Shown: piece after piece, positions 35,241 to 44,921 of the stretch
How positions within the stretch are numbered: position 1 is the stretch's first letter
Layout of the letters: every line of letters begins with the position of its first letter
NCBI RefSeq assembly: GCF_000426625.1
Contig: NZ_KE384547.1
Location: 1,100,986 to 1,164,985 of the forward strand
Length of the DNA: 64,000 nt
Reading direction: 5' to 3'
Origin: Psychrilyobacter atlanticus DSM 19335
Lineage (GTDB): Bacteria; Fusobacteriota; Fusobacteriia; Fusobacteriales; Fusobacteriaceae
The notes under the pieces: model-generated
The model's database searches: none
Told to the model about the DNA's origin: nothing
The model's input: only the letters and a program-made list of their open reading frames with translations
Made by a program: the position numbers and the translations under genes

Positions 35241-35428
35241 CAATATTCTATATTTAGTTTAGTGAGCTACTATCTCAAGATTCTTAGATTATATAATAAT
35301 CTCTATCTCAAAGTTCTTAATTTACATCGTAAATTTTTAGAGACTTTGGTGATACTCTTTATCGAGTAGAAATCTTGGTGATGCCACTTGCTGGTAGTAT
35401 ATTGGTGAGACCCTTTATGGGTAAAAAA
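35241..35428 (+). repeat. triply nested palindromic element upstream of apt
   Basis: Three left arms (CAATATTCT at 35241, CAAGATTCT at 35276, CAAAGTTCT at 35309) and three right arms in reverse order (ACTTTGGTGA at 35343, ATCTTGGTGA at 35372, ATATTGGTGA at 35399) form a nested set of stems; the variable bases match within each pair. Each right arm is followed by its own small hairpin (ACTC/GAGT, GCCA/TGGT, ACCC/GGGT), and the second and third left arms by AGATTA/TAATCT and AATTTAC/GTAAATT. It lies in the transcribed leader of apt or the NUDIX-apt spacer. Confidence 0.65.
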
Positions 35429-35490
35429 ATAAATATAAAATTGTGTGGATAATGCTTTACGCTTACTTAACAATTAAGGGAGAAAGAAAA

Positions 35491-36003
35491 ATGAATTTAA
35501 AGAACTATATAGCGCTTGTAGAAGATTATCCAAAAGAAGGGATAAAGTTTAGGGATATAACACCTTTATTAGCAAATGGAGAGGCTTTTAAAAAAGCAAC
35601 AGATGAGATAGTAGAGTATGCTAAAGAAAAAGAGATTGACCTGGTAGTAGGTCCTGAAGCCAGAGGATTTATCTTTGGATGTCCAGTATCTTATGCTTTA
35701 GAAGTAGGATTCGCTCCAGTAAGAAAACCTGGAAAACTTCCTAGAGAAACAGTGGAATATGAATATGATTTAGAATATGGAACAAATACACTATGTATGC
35801 ATAATGATTCTATAAAACCTGGTCAAAGAGTTCTTATAGTTGATGATCTATTAGCTACTGGGGGAACAGTTGAGGCCACTATAAAGATAATTGAAGATTT
35901 AGGCGGAATTGTTGCTGGTATGGCATTTCTTATTGAATTAGAGGATCTGAATGGTAGAGAAAATTTAGCAGGTTATGATATTATGACTTTAATGAAGTAC
36001 TAA
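35491..36003 (+). CDS. apt: adenine phosphoribosyltransferase
   Basis: Apt salvages adenine to AMP with PRPP. The PRPP-binding motif [20 protein letters not shown] lies at about 119-138, [19 protein letters not shown] near 52-70 and the closing '[16 protein letters not shown]' is present. AAGGGAGAAAGAAAA precedes the ATG at 35491; an upstream in-frame start lacks a ribosome-binding site. The 171-residue length fits the family. It sits directly before RelA/SpoT, a common pairing. Confidence 0.95.
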   Translation: MNLKNYIALVEDYPKEGIKFRDITPLLANGEAFKKATDEIVEYAKEKEIDLVVGPEARGFIFGCPVSYALEVGFAPVRKPGKLPRETVEYEYDLEYGTNTLCMHNDSIKPGQRVLIVDDLLATGGTVEATIKIIEDLGGIVAGMAFLIELEDLNGRENLAGYDIMTLMKY

Positions 36004-36009
36004 AGTATT

Positions 36010-36044
36010 AATAAGAAAGCGACACTTGGTGTCGCTTTCTTATT
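36010..36044 (+). terminator. apt terminator
   Basis: AATAAGAAAGCGACAC and GTGTCGCTTTCTTATT pair perfectly around TTG. The T-run is interrupted, so read-through into the RelA/SpoT gene is possible. Confidence 0.7.
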
Positions 36045-36095
36045 AGTACTTAAATCAAGTATATTTATTTAAAAAATTTTTAAGGAAGGAATTTT

Positions 36096-38273
36096 ATGGA
36101 ATATAAATCAAATATTGCTGAAGAGCTTAAAAAAAATAATTTAAAAATAGATGAAGATATGATCTTTTCTGCCTATGAATTTGCAAGAGAATCCCATGTG
36201 GGTCAGTACCGTAAATCAGGAGAAGAATACATAGTTCATCCTGTAGAAGTATCAAAGATACTCATTAATATGAAGATGGATACGGAAACAATTACCGCTG
36301 GATTTCTACATGACATTGTAGAAGATACCATGACCACTATACAGGATATTGAATATAATTTTGGTCCCGAAGTAGCCAGACTAGTAGATGGGGTAACTAA
36401 ACTTACTAATCTACCTGTAGGAAGCAATAAACAGCCTGAAAATATCAGAAAGATGATCGTGGCTATGGCTAGTGATGTAAGGGTTGTTATCATTAAATTA
36501 GCTGATAGGCTGCATAATATGCGGACACTAAAATTTATGCCTACCTATAAACAGGAGAGAATTGCAAAGGAAACATTAGATATATTTGCACCCTTAGCCC
36601 ATAGAATTGGTATGGCAAAAATAAAATGGGAGTTAGAAGATTTATGCCTGTATTATCTAGAACCTGAAATTTATAGAAAATTAGTCAAAATGGTCAACAA
36701 TAAAAGGGCTGAAAGGGAAGAATATACAAGTGCTATTTTAAGAAATATGAAAAAAATTATCCATGAGAGTAATATAGATGGGATAGTTTCTGGACGGGCT
36801 AAACATTTTTATAGTATCTATAAAAAAATGTATGAAAAAGGAAAAAGTTTTGATGAACTTTATGACCTTACTGCTGTTAGGGTATTAGTGGACACAGAGG
36901 GTGAGTGTTACAATATATTAGGACTTCTTCACAGTCATTGGAAACCTGTTCCAGGTAGATTTAAAGACTATATAGCAGTTCCTAAATCAAACGGTTATCA
37001 ATCTATCCATACTACCTTGGTAGGTCCCTTAGGGAAGTTTATCGAGGTTCAGATAAGAACTAAAGATATGCATGCCATTGCAGAGGATGGAATAGCTGCC
37101 CATTGGAACTATAAGGAAAAAAGAAATAATTCTAAAGCTGATAATGTTTATTCGTGGCTCCGTAAGATATTGGAGTGGCAAAGTGAAGCCGATACATCGG
37201 AAGAGTTTATCCAGACTGTTACAGGGGATATACTCAACGAAACAGTATTTGTTTTCTCTCCTAAAGGAGATGTTATCGAACTTTCTAAAGGATCAACTCC
37301 GCTAGACTTTGCATTTCACATCCATACAGAGGTAGGCTATAAGTGTATAGGTGCCAAAGCCAACGATAAAATTGTTCCGATTGATTATAAACTCCAAAAT
37401 GGAGATAGAATTGATATTATAACTTCTAATATATCAAAGGGGCCTGGAAGAGACTGGTTAAATATAGTTGCAACCCAGAGTGCTAAAAGTAAGATCAGAA
37501 GATGGATAAAGGAAAAAAACTTTGATGAGAATCTAAAGATAGGAAAAGAACTATTTGAAAAAGAATTACTCAAGGTGGGATCTTCTGTTAAACAAATTGA
37601 AAACAGCCCTGAAATGAAAGAATATTTAAATAAAAATTCTATCAATAATTTCAATGATTTACTTATTAAAATAAGTTCTAAAGGTTTAAATGTAACTCTC
37701 CTTTCAGAACGATTGGTAAAAAAAGATGAAAAAATAGAGCTTGAAGTTATAGAAGACTATCAAAATGAAACTCCTAAAAGAAAAAGTCGGAAAAAAAATG
37801 ATTATGGTGTTATAATAGATGGTCTTGATAATACTATTATTCGATTTGCAAAATGCTGCACTCCTCTCCCTGGAGATGAGATAGGTGGATATATAACTAC
37901 CTACGGAGACATTGGTATTCATAGATTGGACTGTAAAAATTATATAAATTTAATTGCCCGTGATCACAATAGAGAGATAGGTGTTAGATGGGATGATGAA
38001 ATTATAGGCAGAAAGATCAATAAATACAGGTTTAAATTTACCATAGTCACCACAGACAGAGCAAATATTCTCTTGGAAATTGTAAAAATTATAGCCGATC
38101 ATAAGATAGATTTAGAGGGAGTAAACTCCGGTCATATTAAAAATGGAGCTGAAAGACTTTCGGTTATCGAGATAACTATAGATATCAACGAAAAGAGAGA
38201 TTATGAAAAATTAATTAACCATATTGTAAATCTAAAAGATGTAATAGAAATTAGAAGAAATCAAAACAATTAA
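36096..38273 (+). CDS. bifunctional (p)ppGpp synthetase/hydrolase RelA/SpoT
   Basis: The 725-residue long-form enzyme makes and degrades the stringent-response alarmone. Order: HD hydrolase (GFLHDIVEDT near 68-77, DRLHNMRTL near 137-145), synthetase (GRAKHFYSIYKKM near 233, YDLTAVRVLV, and 'KDYIAVPKSNGYQSIHTTL'), TGS (VFVFSPKGDVIELSKGSTPL near 383-402), a zinc-finger-like segment with CCTPLPGDEIGGYI near 588-601 and a C-terminal ACT domain. The intact HD motif means it can hydrolyse as well as make ppGpp. GGAAGGAATTTT precedes the ATG. Confidence 0.96.
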   Translation: MEYKSNIAEELKKNNLKIDEDMIFSAYEFARESHVGQYRKSGEEYIVHPVEVSKILINMKMDTETITAGFLHDIVEDTMTTIQDIEYNFGPEVARLVDGVTKLTNLPVGSNKQPENIRKMIVAMASDVRVVIIKLADRLHNMRTLKFMPTYKQERIAKETLDIFAPLAHRIGMAKIKWELEDLCLYYLEPEIYRKLVKMVNNKRAEREEYTSAILRNMKKIIHESNIDGIVSGRAKHFYSIYKKMYEKGKSFDELYDLTAVRVLVDTEGECYNILGLLHSHWKPVPGRFKDYIAVPKSNGYQSIHTTLVGPLGKFIEVQIRTKDMHAIAEDGIAAHWNYKEKRNNSKADNVYSWLRKILEWQSEADTSEEFIQTVTGDILNETVFVFSPKGDVIELSKGSTPLDFAFHIHTEVGYKCIGAKANDKIVPIDYKLQNGDRIDIITSNISKGPGRDWLNIVATQSAKSKIRRWIKEKNFDENLKIGKELFEKELLKVGSSVKQIENSPEMKEYLNKNSINNFNDLLIKISSKGLNVTLLSERLVKKDEKIELEVIEDYQNETPKRKSRKKNDYGVIIDGLDNTIIRFAKCCTPLPGDEIGGYITTYGDIGIHRLDCKNYINLIARDHNREIGVRWDDEIIGRKINKYRFKFTIVTTDRANILLEIVKIIADHKIDLEGVNSGHIKNGAERLSVIEITIDINEKRDYEKLINHIVNLKDVIEIRRNQNN

Positions 38274-38296
38274 GAACCCTTTTCTATGAAAAATGA

Positions 38297-39487
<1,191 letters not shown>

Positions 39488-39574
39488 AGAATTATTAAGT
39501 AAATTTTACTAGAGAAAAACAGCGATTATAAACTGTAACCTCTGTAAGGAAAAAAATAAGATAATAGTTTATGC

Positions 39575-39617
39575 AAAAAAAAGATGTTTTCTGTACTCTA
39601 CAGGAGGCATCTTTTTT
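39575..39617 (+). terminator. tgt terminator
   Basis: AAAAAAGATG and CATCTTTTTT pair around an inner CTGTA/TACAG hairpin and are followed by ATTATTGG. It ends the long plus-strand run that begins at 29258. Confidence 0.7.
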
Positions 39618-39870
39618 ATTATTGGATATTATTTCAAGACTTTTTTCTTTAAGATATTATTCATCTATAAGTTACTAAGGGAAATGTTGATTTAATTTAG
39701 GATTTATAGTATTATTATTCTCAAAGAGAATTTTGAATGTGAGGGAAGGTTCATTAAGGAAGAGGAAGAAAAATAGAAGTGTGTTTAAAACAATTACAAC
39801 TAGAAGAATCAATTCAGGTCTTTAACTTATGTCAAGAAATCGTTGTAAAAGGTAGTGGAGGAGTTCAATT
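39618..39870 (+). other. intergenic, one probable gene fragment
   Basis: Between the tgt terminator and the HAD gene an open frame without a start reads LKQLQLEESIQVFNLCQEIV at about 39785-39850 and then runs into the HAD gene in another frame. It has protein-like composition but no ribosome-binding site or family match. Nothing else is seen. Confidence 0.3.
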
Positions 39871-40602
39871 ATGTATACTAAATTAGTAATTTTTGATATG
39901 GGAAACACACTTTTACATTTTCATAAAGGGATTTTTTCTGATGATGAAAAAGATTTAATAGGTTTGACGCTTTTGAGCTCTTACCTAGAAAATAAAAACC
40001 AAATAAAAATATCTATCTCTCAATTAAAAATAGAATTTTTAGATAAATGGTATGATGACTTTTATCTCAGAAAAGAAAAATTAATCGAACTTGATTTTAA
40101 TAAATATTTAAAAGACGTTATAGAGTTAAATGGATTTAATGACTCTGAGATTAATTATTTTGAATGTATGGAAACATTTTATAGCCAATATATTGAAGAT
40201 GCAGTTTCTGGTAAGGGTTCCTTAGATATTTTAAAATATTTAAAAGGGAAAGGTTATACTATAAAAGTGATTTCAAACTGTATTTTACAAGATGAGATTT
40301 ATAAAGATGTCTTTAAGAAACATAATCTTGGTGAATTTATAGATGAATATATATTCAGTTATAGTAGAAAAATTAGAAAGCCAAATCCACTCCTTTTTAG
40401 AGAAGCTATCCGTGATTACAGAGGTGATATTAAAGATATAATTATGGTAGGAGATAGTTTAGAAGCGGATATTAATCCCGCACAAATACTTGGACTTAAA
40501 GGAATTTGGTTAACTAATGGGAAAAAAAATACGACTGATATAATACCTTGGGCAACTATAGATAAATTTTCAGAAATTTATAAATTGATTAATAAAAAGT
40601 AA
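39871..40602 (+). CDS. HAD-superfamily hydrolase
   Basis: This 243-residue phosphatase-like protein has HAD motif I as VIFDMGNTLLHF (nucleophile Asp9 in DxGxT, here with Gly and Asn as D-M-G-N-T), a helical cap (about 20-95), motif II as IKVISNC near 131-137, motif III Lys in SRKIRKPNPLLFREAI and motif IV as IIMVGDSLEADINPAQ near 191-206. Motif I normally has DxDxT; here the second Asp is Gly, as in some members that do not use it as a general acid. GGAGGAGTTCAATT precedes the ATG. Confidence 0.85.
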   Translation: MYTKLVIFDMGNTLLHFHKGIFSDDEKDLIGLTLLSSYLENKNQIKISISQLKIEFLDKWYDDFYLRKEKLIELDFNKYLKDVIELNGFNDSEINYFECMETFYSQYIEDAVSGKGSLDILKYLKGKGYTIKVISNCILQDEIYKDVFKKHNLGEFIDEYIFSYSRKIRKPNPLLFREAIRDYRGDIKDIIMVGDSLEADINPAQILGLKGIWLTNGKKNTTDIIPWATIDKFSEIYKLINKK

Positions 40603-40698
40603 GAAAAGATAAAAATGATATAATTAACACTTAAAGTCTCTTAGGAACAAAAATTTATCGTTTGAACTTTAAAAAATTATTTAATAAGGGATGATAAT

Positions 40699-41232
40699 AT
40701 GAAAAAAGATATTATTTTAATTGGACCAGTAGGTACCGGGAAATCAACAATAGGAAAATTATTATCGAAAGATTTAGGCATTCCACAAGCTAGTCTAGAT
40801 GACATAAGGTGGAAAATATATAAAGAATCTGGATATGATTTTGAACTTGCAGATGAAATTATGCAAAGAGAAGGTTTTTTAGGTATTTATAGATACTGGA
40901 AGCCTTTTGAAGCGTATTCAGTTAAGCGGGCTCTAGAACTTTATCCGGATCACATACATGACTTTGGAGCAGGACAATCAGTATATGAAGATGAAGAGCT
41001 ATTTAAAGAAGTTCAAAACGCCTTAGAACCGTATTCAAATATTGTTTTATTACTACCTTCAGAAGATAGAGAAAAATGCTTACAGATATTGTTTGAAAGA
41101 ACTCAGTTTGAACATAATAGTTTATTTATAAATAATCCATCGAATGAAAAATTAGCTAAGATTATTGTATACACAGATGGGAAAAAACTAAAGGAAATTA
41201 CAGAAGAAATAATAAGAAAAGTAAAACTTTAG
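40699..41232 (+). CDS. P-loop kinase, shikimate kinase-like
   Basis: A Walker A motif, GPVGTGKSTIGKLLSKDLG, lies at 9-27, followed by a short-chain kinase layout with 'ASLDDIRWKIYKESGY' at the position of the substrate Asp in shikimate or gluconate kinases. The rest (DHIHDFGAGQSVYEDEELF; LLLPSEDREKCLQILFERT) is not that of a housekeeping AroK, so the substrate is uncertain. GGGATGATAAT precedes the ATG. A terminator follows at 41237-41264. Confidence 0.7.
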   Translation: MKKDIILIGPVGTGKSTIGKLLSKDLGIPQASLDDIRWKIYKESGYDFELADEIMQREGFLGIYRYWKPFEAYSVKRALELYPDHIHDFGAGQSVYEDEELFKEVQNALEPYSNIVLLLPSEDREKCLQILFERTQFEHNSLFINNPSNEKLAKIIVYTDGKKLKEITEEIIRKVKL

Positions 41233-41236
41233 CAGG

Positions 41237-41264
41237 AAAAAAGCAGGGAAAATCCCTGCTTTTT
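41237..41264 (+). terminator. terminator between convergent genes
   Basis: AAAAAAGCAGGGA and TCCCTGCTTTTT pair over 12 bp around AAA with T-runs both ways. Confidence 0.85.
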
Positions 41265-41271
41265 AATTTTC

Positions 41272-42090
41272 TTATGCTTCAAAACTCACCTCTAAATCCT
41301 TGGAATCCATAACAGAAAATTGCTTTTGAAATTCTTTTGGATTAGTAATAAATATAGGGTAATGAACTATAAGGGTTGTATTATTATAGATTGTAAAATC
41401 ATCGATAATAAAGCCCTCTACATCTCCTATTTTAATTTTTATCTTAGTCAGTTTAGTCAAAAATACATCCAAGGCATTTAAATCTAAATCGAGGAGTTCT
41501 TCTAGAGCACTCTCTGAAAAGATTGCTTGATTTACAGGCTTAGCATAACTTCTTGTGGTATCGCTGAGAAAAGAAACAAACTTTACAACCAGAGGCATAT
41601 AGAGGCTGCTTATATCCGACTCTAACTTCTCCATAATTTTTTGAGTGATAGGAGGGAGTAGTTTTTTTAAATTTTCAGCTTCTTTTTTCTCAAACTCTAA
41701 GTCGTCTACCGCTTCATATATATTTGAAATTCTCTCTTCATCATTTGCTTCTTTGGCCAAAATTTCAGTGACTCCTTGTACGGAAATTCCCTGTTGTTTA
41801 AGTTCATCAATTATACTTTTTTCCTTTTCAACCATACCTCTATAAACTATTTCAGCCATCTCGTTGAAAATATCATAGACACCGTTATAAAAAGTACTCA
41901 TCTGCTCGTGCTCTAGATTTCCTTCCTCACTTTTAGAATCTTCTAATTGACTCAAAATATTACCTATTCCAACAATTAATTCATCCTCTAAATATCTAGA
42001 AAGAAGGCGTACATCTCTTAATTTCATATTCATCTCTAATTTAATATTTTTATTTTCAATATCACTTTGATTATAAATAACTTTATTCAT
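41272..42090 (-). CDS. hypothetical coiled-coil protein, 272 residues
   Basis: The protein is soluble and acidic, with long helices likely to coil around residues 55-150 (for example DDLEFEKKEAENLKKLLPPI) and a C-terminal part rich in beta strands (IKIGDVEGFIIDDFTIYNNT). No catalytic motif, signal peptide or membrane segment is visible. A GAGGTGGGAAACT ribosome-binding site supports the ATG. It is a single gene convergent with the kinase. Function unknown. Confidence 0.65.
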   Translation of the reverse strand: MNKVIYNQSDIENKNIKLEMNMKLRDVRLLSRYLEDELIVGIGNILSQLEDSKSEEGNLEHEQMSTFYNGVYDIFNEMAEIVYRGMVEKEKSIIDELKQQGISVQGVTEILAKEANDEERISNIYEAVDDLEFEKKEAENLKKLLPPITQKIMEKLESDISSLYMPLVVKFVSFLSDTTRSYAKPVNQAIFSESALEELLDLDLNALDVFLTKLTKIKIKIGDVEGFIIDDFTIYNNTTLIVHYPIFITNPKEFQKQFSVMDSKDLEVSFEA

Positions 42091-42274
42091 AGTTTCCCAC
42101 CTCGTTTAAAAAATCTAGTAATCTGAACTGTCTTAACTATTTATTGGCAAAAATAAAAAGTTTCCTTTATTCATAACCTTCTAACTATAAAAAATATTAT
42201 TTTCATATTTATTATATATATGGTAAAATTAACCTTAGTGATAATAAAAAACAGAGGAAAATCAGGAGGATTTT

Positions 42275-42754
42275 ATGAATAATAACGATGTACTACGTAG
42301 ATTTAGGTACGCTTTGGATATGAGTGATAAAGAGGTAATTGGCGCATTTAAAGAATCAGGGCATATAATAGATAAAGAAGGAGTTCTTAATCTATTAAAA
42401 AAAGATGAAGAAGAAGGATTTGTAAAGTGTAACAATAGATTGCTAGGGATGTTCTTAGATGGTGTAATAGTGCAAAGGAGAGGAAGACAAGAGGTAAAAC
42501 CTGGAGAAACTCCAAGAAAACCAGAGGTAATGACATCTAATAATATTAATAACCAAATTCTTAAAAAAATAAAGATAGCTTTAAACTTGAAAACTGAAGA
42601 TATGGTAGCAATATGGGAATTAGCAGATATCTATATTTCAAACTCAGATCTGACTGCATTATTTAGAAAAAAAGGACAGAAAAACTATAAGGAATGTTTA
42701 GACAAATTCTTAAGAACCTTTTTAAAGGGACTGGCTGTAAAATATAGAAAGTAG
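42275..42754 (+). CDS. DUF1456 family protein (YehS-like)
   Basis: Two copies of the DUF1456 repeat are visible: NDVLRRFRYALDMSDKEVIG near 4-23 and NQILKKIKIALNLKTEDMVA near 93-112, each followed by a short segment ending in an aromatic-rich helix (RLLGMFLDGVIVQRRGR; FLRTFLKGLAVKYRK). Members are about 160 residues and uncharacterised. AGGAGGATTTT precedes the ATG. The DUF559 gene follows after 10 bases. Confidence 0.9.
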   Translation: MNNNDVLRRFRYALDMSDKEVIGAFKESGHIIDKEGVLNLLKKDEEEGFVKCNNRLLGMFLDGVIVQRRGRQEVKPGETPRKPEVMTSNNINNQILKKIKIALNLKTEDMVAIWELADIYISNSDLTALFRKKGQKNYKECLDKFLRTFLKGLAVKYRK

Positions 42755-42764
42755 AGGTGACAAG

Positions 42765-43118
42765 GTGGAAATTTTTAATCTGAAAAAATCAAAACCATTA
42801 AAATCTAGGATAAAAATACAGCTAACTGCTGAAGAAAAACAAATATGGAACTATATAAAGGATAGAAAACTTTATAACTTAAAATTTCAAAAAAAATATG
42901 AAATGGGAAGGTATATTGCTAATTTTTACTGTCCTGAGATAGAGTTTGCTATACAGATTGATAATGATAAGCACACTAAAAAATATGAAAAAGTAAGGGA
43001 TGAATATCTATATTCTATAGGGGTAACTTACCTTCGATTTAGCAGTAGTGAAATAAAGAGTAATCTAAAAGATATACTAAAAAAAATAGAGACAGCTGTA
43101 AGCGGTCTTAAAAATTAA
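42765..43118 (+). CDS. DUF559 (Vsr-endonuclease-like) protein
   Basis: The core follows the DUF559 pattern: LTAEEKQIWNYIKDRKL, LKFQKKYEMGRYIANFYCPE, IEFAIQIDNDKHTK and then YLYSIGVTYLRFSSSEI. The family fold is that of Vsr and PD-(D/E)xK nucleases; the position usually written E-x-D-G is here Q-I-D-N, so catalysis is doubtful. It begins at GTG after AGAGGTGACAAG and probably shares a transcript with the DUF1456 gene. A terminator follows at 43131-43164. Confidence 0.75.
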   Translation: MEIFNLKKSKPLKSRIKIQLTAEEKQIWNYIKDRKLYNLKFQKKYEMGRYIANFYCPEIEFAIQIDNDKHTKKYEKVRDEYLYSIGVTYLRFSSSEIKSNLKDILKKIETAVSGLKN

Positions 43119-43130
43119 ATATCCAAAAAG

Positions 43131-43164
43131 AAAAAACTGAACTCTAAATGGGGTTCAGTTTTTT
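43131..43164 (+). terminator. terminator of the DUF1456-DUF559 unit
   Basis: AAAAAACTGAACTC and GGGTTCAGTTTTTT pair around TAAATG with one G-T pair and a T-run. Confidence 0.85.
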
Positions 43165-43327
43165 GGTTTAGTTTTTATAAATCATTTAATCCATCACTCC
43201 AAAAAATATTATTTTTTCTCTTTCTCTCCCTATAGCAAAGAGACATTCGATGCTATTTTTTTATTTTTCCATAAGAAGTAAACAAGAGTTTATTTTTATA
43301 TTTAAGGAAAATTCTTACTAAAATAAT

Positions 43328-43360
43328 AAAAAAAGTGATAGAGATTTCTACCACTTTAAA
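43328..43360 (-). terminator. terminator of the substrate-binding lipoprotein gene
   Basis: On the minus strand AAAGTGGTAGA and TCTATCACTTT pair around AATC, followed by TTTTATTATTT. It lies about 50 bases past the stop codon. The rest of the 43165-43410 gap is AT-rich with nothing recognisable. Confidence 0.7.
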
Positions 43361-43410
43361 TATTGGGAATTAAACATGATAATACAGTTTCAATTTTTAT
43401 GATCTAACTG

Positions 43411-44451
43411 TTATCTTAATTCCTTTCCTGAAACTATATTTTTCCATCTTTTAATGATGTCTTTTTTACTCTTAGATGCCCAGTCAAAATCATAGTCAAG
43501 TAGTTTGATATCTGAAATTGGTCCTAATCCCTTTGGAAGAGCAACATCAGTTCTAACTCCTCTGATATTAAATTTTGTAGCTAAGATTTCTTGAACCTCT
43601 TTACTTCCTATATAGTCTAAGAATAATTTAGCATTTTCTTCGTTGGTAGCACCTTTGATTAAAGCAGCCCCATCAGCAACCACAGAAGTACCTTCAGATG
43701 GGTATGTTATTTCGATGTGTCCACCGGCGTTCTTATATTTAACAGCAGAACTCTCCAAAGTTAATCCAATATAATATTCCTTATCTACAACACCTTTAGG
43801 TACAGCAGATGAACCTCCTAAAACTTTACCGTCAAGATTAGCTATAAATTTTTTAACAAAATCAAATCCAGTTTCAGAATCTTTTCCAAAGGCAGTCAAA
43901 AGAGTGGCTGTGATTGTATAGGCAGATCCAGATTTAACAGGAGAAGCCATGGCTATTTTCCCATTCCACTTAGGGTTGATTAAATCATTCCAAGAAGTAG
44001 GAGCTTCCTCTTTAGTTACAAGATCGGTATTATAAATCATAACCATAGGCAAGACAGCAAAACCAAACCACTTATCTTCAGGATCTCTAAATAAAGGATC
44101 GATATTATTATGGTTTGAACTTCTATATGGTGCAAAATATTTTTTGTATGAATTCAGAGATTCAGCTCCTCCTCCAAAAATAACATCCCCTAGAGGATTC
44201 TCACTTTCAGCTTGGATTCTTTTAAGTAATTCTCCAGTACCTGCTACAACCAGGTTAACTTTTATTCCTGTTTTTTTTGTAAAACCATTGGTAACACTAT
44301 TGATAGCATCGGGGAAAAGTGGTGAATATACCGTAACTTCGTTGCTTTTAGCAGATATTTTATCATTTTTACTTTTTTCTTTTCCACAAGCTGCAGCGAA
44401 TAGAAGTAATAGCGCTAGTACCAAATTTAAAAACTTTGTTGATTTTTTCAT
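43411..44451 (-). CDS. ABC transporter substrate-binding lipoprotein (FbpA/AfuA-like), orphan
   Basis: A signal peptide ends in a lipobox, FAAAC, with Cys22. The mature part has the type-II periplasmic binding layout of iron, phosphonate and polyamine binders: VTVYSPLFPDAINSVTNGF, then VAGTGELLKRIQAESENPLG, DVIFGGGAES, 'PTSWNDLINPKWNGKIAMAS' and 'ADGAALIKGATNEENAKLFL'. This fits a ferric or phosphonate-type binder. No permease or ATPase gene is beside it, so it depends on a distant transporter. A 12-bp hairpin with T-run precedes the gene on the same strand. Confidence 0.85.
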   Translation of the reverse strand: MKKSTKFLNLVLALLLLFAAACGKEKSKNDKISAKSNEVTVYSPLFPDAINSVTNGFTKKTGIKVNLVVAGTGELLKRIQAESENPLGDVIFGGGAESLNSYKKYFAPYRSSNHNNIDPLFRDPEDKWFGFAVLPMVMIYNTDLVTKEEAPTSWNDLINPKWNGKIAMASPVKSGSAYTITATLLTAFGKDSETGFDFVKKFIANLDGKVLGGSSAVPKGVVDKEYYIGLTLESSAVKYKNAGGHIEITYPSEGTSVVADGAALIKGATNEENAKLFLDYIGSKEVQEILATKFNIRGVRTDVALPKGLGPISDIKLLDYDFDWASKSKKDIIKRWKNIVSGKELR

Positions 44452-44530
44452 ATAATTTCTCCCTAGTAATATTTTATAATAACTCTAATAACTATGATAC
44501 TCATATTATAGAATTTGTTCAATAAAAAAC

Positions 44531-44558
44531 ACATGAAGTGTACCCATACACTTCATGT
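44531..44558 (-). terminator. 12-bp hairpin upstream of the binding-protein gene
   Basis: ACATGAAGTGTA and TACACTTCATGT pair perfectly around a 4-base loop. On the minus strand it is followed by GTTTTTTATTG, a good terminator shape, 80 bases before the lipoprotein start. It could end the orphan frame upstream or act as an attenuator for the lipoprotein gene. Confidence 0.6.
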
Positions 44559-44637
44559 ATTTAACTAAAAAAATTATTTATTTAATCTATACCCTTTGTC
44601 AATGACACTAAAAATTCAATGTCATTTTCTTTAGATT

Positions 44638-44772
44638 TTATCCGTGATTATTTAATATAGCTATAGAAGATATTCCTTTTAATGCATTTTCTATTTTATT
44701 ATGATCTTTAATGTATTCATCTGTTTTATGGTGTTCAGTACTCGAGTTCATCGTGGTTATATTTTCATACAT
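44638..44772 (-). other. 44-codon open frame, probably a gene remnant
   Basis: An ATG at 44772 opens a frame with natural-looking composition (including STEHHKTDEYIKDHNKIENA, then LKGISSIAIL) to a TAA at 44640-44638. There is no Shine-Dalgarno sequence. It lies between the lipoprotein gene and the divergent metal ATPase. No family is recognised. Confidence 0.3.
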
Positions 44773-44842
44773 TGATATAAATTCAGTTAAACTTTATAAA
44801 TAGTCAAAAAAAAATGGGTTTTTCTGGAAAATATTTATTTAT

Positions 44843-44898
44843 ATATGAGTTGACATTCATATAACTTTAGGGTAATATATGAGTAGATATTCATACAT
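44843..44898 (+). promoter_or_regulatory. consensus promoter with two ArsR/SmtB-type operators
   Basis: TTGACA (44850-44855), 17 bases and TAATAT (44873-44878) make an excellent promoter. ATATGAGTTGACATTCATAT covers the -35 and ATATGAGTAGATATTCATAC starts within the -10. Both are imperfect palindromes of the ATATGA...TCATAT kind bound by ArsR/SmtB/CadC metal sensors. No ArsR-family gene is present in the window, so the repressor would act from elsewhere. Confidence 0.7.
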
Positions 44899-44921
44899 AA
44901 TTTATTTAAAAGGAGAATACT

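Noticed and set aside
35241-35428. CRISPR-like repeated units
   Set aside because: The repeats are short, nested as inverted pairs rather than direct repeats with spacers, and no cas gene is near.
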